Positions 47,891 through 57,065 of a stretch of DNA of 64,000 nt are shown here, in pieces. The translations under genes were made by a program, and so were the position numbers. The DNA comes from Stercorarius parasiticus (lineage: Eukaryota; Chordata; Aves; Charadriiformes; Stercorariidae): NCBI GenBank assembly GCA_013396915.1, contig VWZL01002849.1, positions 443,389 to 507,388 of the forward strand, given 5' to 3'. The notes beneath the pieces are model-generated. The model was not told the origin of the DNA. It made no database searches and saw nothing but the letters and a program-made list of their open reading frames with translations. Every line of letters begins with the position of its first letter. Position 1 is the stretch's first letter.

Positions 47891-50800
47891 TATTTTGTTC
47901 CTCCTACATCCACCAATTGTAGTCAATATTAGTGGTTACAGGTACTAATAAGTATTATCAATGGGAGAAAATAAAAGCTTTCAGCTTTTAAACCTGTAGC
48001 AAAAAATACTTGAATGAAGTGAATTTTCATGGACAGTGCCGAAGACCTTAAAACAAAGTGTAAGAAGTATCATCAAAAGAGGTATTTACAGCTGGAGTAA
48101 CTGTGGCACCAGCCGCTGTAATCAAAGGAGCTGCTAGGCATTCAGGCCTCCGTTCATCAAGGCCTCATTTCACACTCAGTGATGTGAGGAATCCCAATAC
48201 AAAACCAAATCACAAAGGCCTAGAAATCAACAACTGCTTCAAAACAGGCAAGCAACATTCAATAAAGAAAGACTAACGGTTTTCCAAAGCTTGCAGTGAA
48301 GTAGCTCAAATTTGAAGATTATTCTTTGCAACTTTTCTACACAGATTCTTATGTCTGACTGTATGACTGAAAGCTTTTTGATAGTTCATGCACTTTCAAT
48401 AACAGCACAAATCTCTGCAGTTTTTGTTGAATCACTGAAGAACTCAAGCAGATAAAATAAATCTTATCTTCAGAAGACACAGCAATGGGCCAACCTAAGA
48501 AAATCTGAACTGAATGAAAAAATTTAAGAAAAATTGTCATCAATTTTTTTTCAGCAAAATGAAAACCACTGATGAGAAATATTGCCTTAATGTCATGCTA
48601 CTTAAAGTTTTCGACTAGATTAAGAGAGAATGGGCAATGCAATATTCTCTTCTCATTATAAATGTAAGATTTTCAATTTATGGTGATGGAGTGATTCATA
48701 ATTTTAGTAATATTTTGTCATTCCTAATGAAAGACTGATTTTTCGTTGTTTACATTTCAAAGCAGCATGTGTATTTTTAAAAAACATTTCTCTTTTTTGT
48801 TATCACTAAAAATTGAGGATTACTTTCCTACTAAGATAGAAAATCTCCCTACTCTTCTGAAGAAAACTTGTCACTGATTTTCTAAGTTCCTACAGTGAAA
48901 TTATTTGGTTTTGATACAGTTTCAAGACTACTGTTAGTTTACATAGAAGTGGGTTAAATAAGTATGTACTCTTAAAACTAAAAATCTCCACTGTATTAAA
49001 ATCTCCACTGTTTGCCACAAGATGAGCTGGCTTAAACAGATTTCCACCCCCTCCCTCCCCCTCTGGCTTCCCCTGTTATGATTTTACAGTAACAATACTA
49101 TAGTTTAGCATACTTGGAGATAACAGTATGTTAGAAAAGTACAGTTTGAACATGAACAACATATTAGGTGCAGAGCCTGACATCTGAAATATGTGTGGAT
49201 TTGAAACCTGAAGCTTTATCTCTCTAGAAAAATAGTTAAGAATTTCTATAATATCCTTCCTTTAAGGATATCAAGTACAATGTGATCCTGCTGCAAGCAC
49301 TTACCTAAAGCTTTTGCTCTTATGAAGCAGAGAAGAAAACTGGGAATTTGAAAGATCTGTGGGAAGTCAGAATTTTCCTGGGATGCTCGCTGTTGGCCAG
49401 AAGGGTGCCACATTGCAGTTGTCTTTCAATCTCTTGCTGGAAGAACCTTTTGACAAAGATCAGCTTCATAACACCCTTTTGGGATACAGAGATTTATCCA
49501 ACAGAGAAATATTTGCTTTTATACTGTGTATTTTCTCAACTGGCATACAGTCAAGATAGTCAAAGCATGTCACGGCTGTGAATTACTTGCCTGACTTCGC
49601 ATTCATAGCTGTCACTATGAATTCAGCAACTGAAAAAGGGGAAAGAGAATCTGCACAGGCTCCAGGTAACAGAAACAGCAAATACTTTCTGAGGGTCAGT
49701 GCTCCCCAGGGATTTCTCTCATGCCATTTTCACATCTCTGTTTGAAAGCCCTGATTTCAAAATATTTCCTAGCACCAGTTTGAAACATAGTAATCCAGGA
49801 ATATATCAGCAGGAGTAACTGGAGCTTTATATAAAGCTTGAGGAGGTTGAATTATCAAACACAAATATAAGACAATAAGGCTTGAGCTCTTTTAGGAAAC
49901 ACTGCCTCATATGAACAGTGAGAAATTCAGAAATTGTTTGCCTAGATTTTCTGATAAACACTGGGGATTCCAGAAAGCAAGCTGTCTTTCTGAATAAAAG
50001 ATATAGTCATTAGTGGAAGTAGTTGCCTTTAGCAGACAAACTCTTTACAGTAAATTGATACTACTTTTTTGCACCATTCTGTGCATCTATTCTCTTTGAA
50101 ACCAAATTACCAAATTATATTAGGAATTAAACAATGTAGCCCCTAATTCAGTTATGGTATATTTGGTGTTCATGATATAACACAGACTAATATCATTAGT
50201 ACAAGTCTGCACATTCCAGTGAATTCACATGTCTTCTTGCTACTGTATATACAATTTCCAGATGCAATGTCAAATGCTTTATTGTCTACATCAGAAGAAG
50301 CAATAAAGAAATTTGTTTTGGAAATACTCTGTAGAATTAAGCAGAGAAGCAAATCACATTTAAGAAGTAAGGGCAAAACTTCCCGTGGGAGAAAAGGGAA
50401 AATAGGACATGCTGTAAAGGGTATGCAGTTGTTCATCTTTGTCATTAAGATTTTTATACAGTTCTTTAAAAAGATTGTTGCTGTCAACAATAAAGGAGGA
50501 AAGTGTCATATGCCTTCTTATCTAGTCATCTGGGTTTTCCTGCAGCTTGAGATTTCATAAAATCTAGCTGAGTTAAAAAAGTTCCACTGGTACTCATTTC
50601 AGGAAAGAGACACGAGAAGACCTGCTTCAAAGCTCTGGCCAATGCAGGGCCATCTCATGCAGAGAAGAGTTTGCACTTTATCGCACCCCAAATCAGTTCC
50701 TGTTCTTTCTACATGTGGCACACAATGTGGAATACCAGTTAAACTAGTAGACTGGATCAGGGAAATTTCAGGAGCACACATAAAAGCAGAATTTACCCTG

Positions 50801-51120
50801 TGTTAAAAACAAAACAATTATTTTCTCCCTAAAATTTTAATGAGAAAAAAATTAGCAAAAAGATTATTTAATTTCAGCTATATATAAAATGAGATTGTGA
50901 AATGTGAATCAAAAGCATTCAACCTTTTTATGAATCCATAATTTCTATCTTCTATAATAATAAAAAAATGTTTATTTTTTAGATTTGCAACGATTTAGAC
51001 ATAAGTATTTATATTTTAATTCTTACCATGTAATTTAGGGACACAAAATCCAGCATATCAAATATAGAACCTCAGTTTTTGCAGTCCTAGGAGCAGAGTG
51101 GAGTGGAGCAGAGTGGTGGG
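47891..51120. other. Unique non-coding DNA
   Basis: AT-rich sequence. The open frames at 50219-50560 (plus, 113 codons, Lys/Arg-rich) and 50599-50781 (minus) each have an acceptor-like tract at one side, but neither gives a recognisable protein. No transposon or RNA gene recognised. Confidence 0.55.
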
Positions 51121-51175
51121 AAGGGAAGGGAAGGGAAGGGAAGGGAAGGGAAGGGAAGGGAAGGGAAGGGAAGGG
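51121..51175 (+). repeat. (AAGGG)11 pentanucleotide microsatellite
   Basis: Eleven perfect AAGGG units follow a degenerate gagtgg/gagcag-rich lead-in (51091-51120) and are followed by aagaa. The G-triplets separated by AA fit the G-quadruplex pattern on this strand. Purity implies recent expansion or ongoing slippage. AAGGG is also the motif of the pathogenic human RFC1 intronic expansion, a comparison of motif only. Assemblers often collapse such tracts. Confidence 0.97.
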
Positions 51176-52250
51176 AAGAAAATATAAAGAATATACTTTA
51201 TTTCACAGGTGTAGTGCTCAGAAGTTTTTGAAAGTCAGGTCCCTTCAAGGTCCCTTCAGCAATCAAACCCCACTTCAGTGGGGTTCTGAAAGTGTCTGAG
51301 TACCTGCTGCTTAGCATATAAAAGAAACAGTCACTATGCTAGTGAAGTTATTGATATCATTGTGGAAAAATACTTCAAATATTGAGGATAAACTTCTAGA
51401 ACAGATTTAAGGTTGAGGTTTACAAACTGGCAACTCAGTGAAGAGTCTTGAAATAGCCATCAAAAAATGCTCACAAAACTGAACACATTCTATCATCATT
51501 AACTACCCACTGATAGGGCCATTGATAGTCTTGGAAGTTGCTGTTGCAAAAGCAAATCAAAGTTAGGTCCTTTAAATCTAAAATCTGTGTGAGCTGTTGT
51601 CTCTGACTTGCAGGTAAATCTTCAATTTTTTCTCACCATTAACGTAGAGAGAAACACTATTTATATGAAGGTCCAAATTCCAGTTAAGTCTGACAAAATA
51701 CAGTATTGTCTGATAACACTTCAGTAGAAAGATAAAGGCTTGGAGAATGCTTTATTGAAGGAAAAGGGAAAAACAGCTGCCTTTCTTTTAATGTTCTTTT
51801 CTTTTAATTTTACTCAATTTACTTCACTTTATTAGATGATATATTTAGCTGTAGATTAATTTTATTTGCAGACATATTTAACACATGACTGAGTACCAAA
51901 ATTGATTTCAATGTTTCCACTTAGTGACTTGGATTTCAGTTTTTTTATTTCTGGACTCATGAGTATGAGTTGGAAGGTGCTGGATGGCAGAGCACTTTCA
52001 GTTTGCCTACAAAATGTGAAACCTTTGATACACTACAGAGCACTTGAAAGTTCAGGATCTGGAAGGCATCCACACTGATCTGAATTATGCATTTCAGGAT
52101 TTTTATTAGAGCAAGAGAGACAGACAGCAGACTAGGAAAACCAAGGATGAAAGAGTGTCATGAAGATTCCTGAGGGTTGCCAAGATGAACCCTAGCTTGA
52201 ATCCAGATCATTTACTAAGAAAGGCAAGAGACCACAAAAGGACAGAGTCC
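51176..52250. other. Unique non-coding DNA
   Basis: AT-rich 1-kb stretch. It contains a tandem 11-bp duplication (aggtcccttca at 51238-51248 and 51249-51259) and a perfect 8-bp hairpin (aaccccac/gtggggtt, 51266-51285). No gene seen. Confidence 0.6.
51266..51285. repeat. Short perfect hairpin
   Basis: The arms aaccccac and gtggggtt flank the 4-nt loop ttca, 8 bp perfectly paired. It lies just after a tandem repeat of aggtcccttca. Function unknown. Confidence 0.6.
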
Positions 52251-52343
52251 ATAGAATCATAGAATAGAATCATAGAGTTGTTTAGGCTTTAAGATCATCA
52301 AGTCCAACCATAACCTAGCCAAGTCCACCACTAAACCATGTCC

Positions 52344-52700
52344 CTAACCACGACTTTTAAATACCTCCAGGGATGGCGATTCAACCACTGTCCTGGGCAG
52401 CCTGTTCCAGTGCTTGATAATTCTTTCAGTGAAGAATTTTTTCCTAATATCCAATCTAAACCTCCCCTGGCACAACTTGAGGCCGTTTCCTCTTGTCCTA
52501 TCGCCTGTTACTTGGGAGAAGAGACCAAGCCTCACCTTGCTACAACCTCCTTTCAGGTAGCTGTAGAGAGCAATAAGGTCTCCCCTCAGCCTCCTTTCCT
52601 CCAGACTAAACAATCCCGGCTCTCTCAGGTGCTCCTCATAAGACTTGTGCTCTTGAGCCTTCACCAGCTTTGTTGCCCTTCTCTGGACACACTCCAGCAC
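52344..52700 (-). pseudogene. CR1 ORF2 C-terminal fragment
   Basis: A 118-codon frame with the ORF2 tail blocks [39 protein letters not shown] and [17 protein letters not shown]. It parallels the 3' part of the frame at 6108-6896 but is cut from the upstream RT by the frameshift around 52742. Not functional. Confidence 0.9.
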
Positions 52701-52701
52701 A

Positions 52702-52893
52702 TCAATGTCTTTCTTGTAGTGAGGGGACCAAAACTGAACACAGATGTAGCCTCACCAGTGCTGAGTACAGGGAGATGATCACTTCCCTAGTGCTGCTGGA
52801 CGCACTGTTTCTGATACAAGCCAGGATGCTGTTGGCCTTCTTGGCCACCTGGGCACACTGCTGGCTCATATTCAGATGGCTGCTGACCAACAT
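52702..52893 (-). pseudogene. CR1 ORF2 fragment, post-thumb segment
   Basis: A 63-codon frame matching the CR1 block [18 protein letters not shown] ... TREVI, then diverging after the 8-nt deletion that separates it from the C-terminal fragment. It is a piece of the same dead ORF2. Confidence 0.85.
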
Positions 52894-52926
52894 CTCCTTG
52901 TCCTTTTCTGCCGGGCAGCTTTCCAG

Positions 52927-53250
52927 TCACTCTTCCCCAAGCTTGTAACGCTGCATAAGGTTGTTGTGATCCATGTGCAGGACCCAGCACTTGGCCTTGT
53001 TGAATCTCATACAGTTTGCCTTGGCCCATCGATCCAGCCTGTGCAGATCTCTCTGTAGACCCATCCTACCCTCAAGCAGATCAACACTCCCACCCAACTT
53101 GGTGTTGTCCGCAAACTTACTGAGGGTGCACTCAATCCCCTCATCCAGGTTGTTGATAAAGATCAGAACCACTGAAAGAACAGAACTACTCCCAGTATTG
53201 AGCCCTGGGAGCACCACTTGTGACCAGCCGCCAGCTGGATTTAACTCCAT
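52927..53250 (-). pseudogene. CR1 ORF2 reverse transcriptase core fragment
   Basis: A 107-codon frame covering the RT active-site neighbourhood: [19 protein letters not shown], then [31 protein letters not shown] and the WVLHMDH block. The catalytic box reads FADN rather than FADD, so one of the two metal-binding aspartates is lost. The VPQGSVLG block upstream is disrupted (a [17 protein letters not shown] reading), consistent with small indels near 53190-53220. Confidence 0.9.
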
Positions 53251-53462
53251 TCACCACAAATCTTTGGGCCCAGACATCCAGTCCGTTTTTCACCCATCAA
53301 AGCGTATGCCCATCCAAGGCATAAGCAGCCAGTTTCTCCAGGAGAATGCTGTGGGAAATGGTGTCAAAGGCTTTACTCAAGTCCAGGTAAACAACATCAA
53401 CAGCCTTTCTCTCATCCACTTAGCAGATCACCTTGTCATAGAAGGAAGTCAAGTTAGTCCTT

Positions 53463-54625
53463 TAACCATTTTGAAATTATAGGAAAAAAGTAACTTAGAC
53501 ATAAAATGAAATATTATAATATGAATGCATTCATGTGCTTTGGCCAGGATTCTGTGTGGTGACTTTCATGATAAGGAATGACTGCCCCTTCATCCAAGTC
53601 ACATCCCCTAGGATCTGCAGCACCCTCCCACTCAAACACATCCCTGCAGATGGGCCACCCTGTGTTAGCAGGCACTGTCAGTGATCAGGGTTTTCTTCCC
53701 TCCATCCTGTTGCATTCCTGTGCTCTGTTTGTATGGAACCTCAGCAAAGAGCTTCATTCTCTCTGTCACTGTGAGCTAGGGACTGAAGAAAGTTATTTAT
53801 TCTCCCCCTTCTCTCTCTCTCTCTGAATCTCATTCTCTCTGTGAATGGACTGTGAGTACTTTATCCACTGCTAGGGCCTGTGAAAAGAAATTCTATTATG
53901 AAAGTTAAATCAATTACCTCTAGTTAAATAAGCCTCTCTGCTAGTGTCAGAGAGTCGTCTTCTAAGTCAGTCACAGGTCTAGAAGATGGAGGGAGGAAAC
54001 CTGGTTGAAAGGAGAGCATTTACAAACACTCACAAAACATGTTATCTCTCCATTGTGATATTCATGCAAACCACTCAGTGGCTAAAATTGTCATTGAATT
54101 TCCTTTATGTTCCCTGTTTGGCCTGTTGCTCCATAATGCTTTCATCCATATTTTCGTTAGAATTTATTCAGTGGGAAAGTATTCAATTCCATTTCAGACT
54201 GGCTTCACTAACGATTCAATACATGCCTAAAAGGACACTGCTTCTCAGATGAAGAAATGAGACTATACAGAGGCAACACAAGCACAGCACACAATAGGGC
54301 AAGAACTAATGTTACATGATGCTTCCAAAAGGGGAAAAAATAAAATAAATCAGAGAATTATTTGGATAAGACTAGAAAGAAGGTGAGAGAGGAAGAAGGA
54401 GGATAAGCGGGATGAACATTCACAAGCTTGTGACATAAAATCAGGGCTACGGTGACCCGAGTGTAGAGATAAACATCACACCCTAACCCTTGGATAAGAT
54501 ATATCTGTATTCTGTAGTTTTTCAGATCATTGTTAAAAGTTTGTTGCTCATTCACCATTGGGAGGATCAATGAAAAACTGCCTACTAAAAGCCTGAAAAT
54601 TCCCTGAAGCCTTTCCATTCTTTCT
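53463..54625. other. Unique non-coding DNA up to the assembly gap
   Basis: Slightly GC-richer at 53570-53760, with a (CT)n stretch at 53809-53824. Its open frames (53578-53826 plus, 53986-54252 plus, 54358-54618 minus) match nothing I recognise. Confidence 0.55.
53809..53824 (+). repeat. Short (CT)n stretch
   Basis: Eight or so ct units within a longer C/T-rich segment. Ordinary microsatellite. Confidence 0.75.
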
Positions 54626-54663
54626 NNNNNNNNNNNNNNNNNNNNNNNNNNNNNNNNNNNNNN
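54626..54663. other. Assembly gap (38 N)
   Basis: 38 consecutive undetermined bases. True length unknown. The flanking sequence (C/T-rich on the left, A-rich on the right) suggests a simple-sequence dropout. Confidence 0.99.
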
Positions 54664-55082
54664 AAAAAGGGCAGATCTATAGTAAGCTTGAGAGTGGAGA
54701 CTCGCTTACAGTACCTCCCACTCTCATAGCACTTCCATCAACATCCTCCAAGTTACCTTAGTAGAAGTAGGATTGGCTTGTGCATTTATTGAAGTACTCC
54801 TATGTATTGTTACAGCTATTAGAATGAGCTACAGACCAGATTTATGGAGAAAATAGCTTTGAGAAAAGGAGTCAACTGAGATCCAAAATCCTTGGTTGAT
54901 GACTCTTTCTGTGTGTGGGGGAAAAGGATGACTTCTACATGAAAAAAGTTTTGTGATAAGGTGTGAGCACTCTGAGACTTTCTGATTTTCCTTTCTTCCC
55001 CCTACACAGGTGCACACACATACACACTTCCTAGCGTGCATGCTCTAGTGACAGAGATTGTAGGAGGGTTTTTTGTGTGTGT
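54664..55082. other. Unique non-coding DNA after the gap
   Basis: AT-rich flank ending in a GT-rich stretch (tttttgtgtgtgtat, about 55068-55084) just before a CR1 tail. No gene seen. Confidence 0.55.
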
Positions 55083-55146
55083 ATGGTTGGACTCGATGAT
55101 CTCAAAGGTCCTTTCCAACCATGAAGATGATTCTGTGATTCCTATG
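55083..55146 (+). mobile_element. CR1 3'-end scrap (about 64 bp)
   Basis: It reads atggttggactcgatgatct, caaaggtcctttccaacc and ttctgtgattcctatg. These are the CR1 3' terminal motif and a degenerate terminal ATTCTATG repeat. This is either an extreme 5' truncation at insertion or a remnant of a longer copy. No coding content. Confidence 0.9.
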
Positions 55147-55694
55147 CACTGCTCCTGGCCACGCCAGATGCTTATACTAAGTGGTTTCAAAGGGCTTATG
55201 CTTGCTTCATGCAGCCATATAGCTATAAAGTTAATAAAAGTTACGTTAGTATTTCTTGTTTCTTGTCAGGACTTTACTTGCTTTTCTTTAAAAGCATTAT
55301 GTATGGCATTATCTCTGGGGGCTCTTGTTTGGTTTTTTTTTCCACTTTTAAGTCTATATAAACAGATACTGGAGTGAATGTGTTTTATGTCCTGATCCTA
55401 CATAATTTGGGAGGAAAAAGGCCTTAGCAAGTTTTCAAAGCATTTTTTCACTATATTTTTTCTTATTCTTTAGTTCTCTTTTAATTTTATATATTTGCCC
55501 TTTTTGTTTCCTCTTTTTCAATTTTCTTCTGCCCTTCTTATAATTTTCTTTCTAATTATTTCTAAAATGCCATCAGTTGCCTTCTAAAATTAATTGGTCT
55601 CCCACTATTTCATCGCTTTCCTGTTCTACATTTACAAGATTCTTATTTCCACTTGCTCACTGGTGCTTTGTCCTGGGGGACAAATAGCTTATTT

Positions 55695-55725
55695 GTTATG
55701 GCACTTTTTCTTCAAGTGCCATAAC
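55695..55725. repeat. Perfect 12-bp hairpin (7-nt loop)
   Basis: The arms gttatggcactt (55695-55706) and aagtgccataac (55714-55725) pair without mismatch around tttcttc. The stem is shorter than a typical animal pre-miRNA. The gttatg start of the stem recurs in the second hairpin 94 bp downstream and in an unpaired gttatgacactt copy near 55753-55764. Confidence 0.85.
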
Positions 55726-55818
55726 TTCTTGAGACTCTGGCTCAATTTCTGTTATGACACTTCAGAGCTCAAATTGTGTTGTTATTTTCTGAAGAGAGGT
55801 GCATGCTGAATGTGCCTC

Positions 55819-55843
55819 CTGTTATGCTTTCAAAGCATAACAG
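55819..55843. repeat. Perfect 25-nt palindrome
   Basis: The arms ctgttatgcttt (55819-55830) and aaagcataacag (55832-55843) are exact reverse complements around a single C. On DNA this could form a cruciform. It shares the gttatg element with the hairpin at 55695-55725. Confidence 0.85.
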
Positions 55844-56639
55844 CAGTGCCAGGAGCCCGGACTTTACAAGACCAGAGAACTCCTGTTTGACAGAAGTCAT
55901 GAGTCAGACTTTTTTTTCTGAAAGGTTCAGAATCTGTATAGGTTTATTTTAGTTTAACTGTACATGGTTATCTATGAAGACTCCTTAAGAAAATTTGGTA
56001 ACTTATTTTTCTTGAATGTGCAGTGGTTGAACTCTTCAGAAAATTATGTCCATAAACACCACAAATGAAGCTTCATTCTTTCCACTGCATTTCTCTGTAA
56101 GTCCATATACGTGGAAGTCTTCATGAAGTGGCATATTTGTACTGAAACAGCAAAATTGTAAAAGCAAACCGCTCATTACACAATCAACAAAAAATAGTGA
56201 AACAGTAATCAGGGGATTATGTCTTTAGAGATGTAATATAGGTGAGTTGGAAAGGTGACAATCAAACAGTAGCACTGTAAAATGCATTGCCAGTGGTTTT
56301 GGTTTTGTATTTTTTCTTTTTTTTTTTTCCTTAAAAGTGCTTTATTCCTCCTTTTACATACATGTTTATTTTCTAAGTTTAGTTCATCTCCGTATTGATA
56401 TTTGGGGTACTTATTTTTGTATGGATGCTGTAGACTGAAACTGTTGTATAGATGGTTCCAGGTGTAGCTGAGAAGTCTAAAAATGCTACAAACACACAGA
56501 ATCTAATCTTCCATTTTGGTGGAGTTATCTGTCTGAATATCACATGCCCGAGCATCCGTAAGAGTTTTTGTACAACTGAGGTCTGAACATTTTCTAGTTT
56601 AGGCTATGTTGAAACTGCAAGACTGTACAGAGAGTTTAT

Positions 56640-57065
56640 CAGGTCTCGGCTCAGCTGTGTGTATTTCAAAACAAGGAGTGGACACACCACTCTCCAGTTA
56701 CAGGCTGTAACACTGAAGTGCTGGCCACAAGGGGCCTGCAGAGCACGCTAGCCCTGTCTCCTGTCAAAGTGGCCATGGCTGCAGTATGTGCCACAAAGTG
56801 CACCTTCTTTGCTGACGAGGCTTGGTGTGGAACGTCCTGTGTCTGTAGCACCCCAGGGTGCAGCGCACATGGGTGCTGTGGCACGCACATCCCACAGTGT
56901 GGTGTGAGCAGGTTAATGCTTCCTGGCTTGGCACATCTACAGATGTTTCCACATGGTTTTCTCTGTAATGCTTGGTCTGCTGTAAATGGGTACACACTGC
57001 ATTGTAATTTGCATATAAACAGAACATCAGCTTTCTATAGGAACTGGACTGATCCTATTACTGTT
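56640..57065. other. GC-richer patch with antiparallel open frames
   Basis: This block stands out from AT-rich flanks and is open in overlapping frames on both strands (56718-57071 plus, 117 codons; 56666-56995 minus, 109 codons; 56764-57027 minus, 87 codons). The plus frame is Cys-rich (for example CVCSTPGCSAHGCCG) and so is one minus frame. I recognise none. The CA/TG richness suggests a decayed CpG-rich sequence, such as an old repeat or methylated island, where CpG loss produced TG/CA. Not called as a gene. Confidence 0.3.

Larger units (their letters stand above)
52251..53462 (-). mobile_element. CR1 LINE, 5'-truncated, about 1.2 kb
   Basis: A second reverse-oriented CR1 of the same subfamily as 6031-7240, with near-identical landmarks (ggcagcctgttccagtgctt, cctccccctggcacaacttg-like, tctttcttgtagtgagggga, cagcacttggccttgttgaa). 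The 3' end shows tandem ATAGAATC units at 52251-52275. It extends to the motif A region (YLDLSKAFD) and a few dozen bp beyond, where it is truncated. Changes include an 8-nt deletion near 52742 (tattccag lost between short direct repeats), FADN in place of FADD, and an in-frame stop near 53420. It is inactive. Confidence 0.95.
55147..56640. other. Non-coding DNA with two hairpins
   Basis: AT-rich and markedly T/C-rich at 55440-55560. Contains the perfect hairpins at 55695-55725 and 55819-55843 (listed separately). No gene recognised. Confidence 0.55.

Noticed and set aside
50219..50560. 113-codon plus-strand frame, Lys/Arg-rich
   Set aside because: It has an acceptor-like tract and a GTAAGG site inside, but the implied exon is short, the composition is low in complexity, and no family is recognised. 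Left as non-coding.
52338..53482. Plus-strand open frames of 92 to 169 codons
   Set aside because: They are antisense shadows of the minus-strand CR1 ORF2, whose RT motifs are unmistakable.
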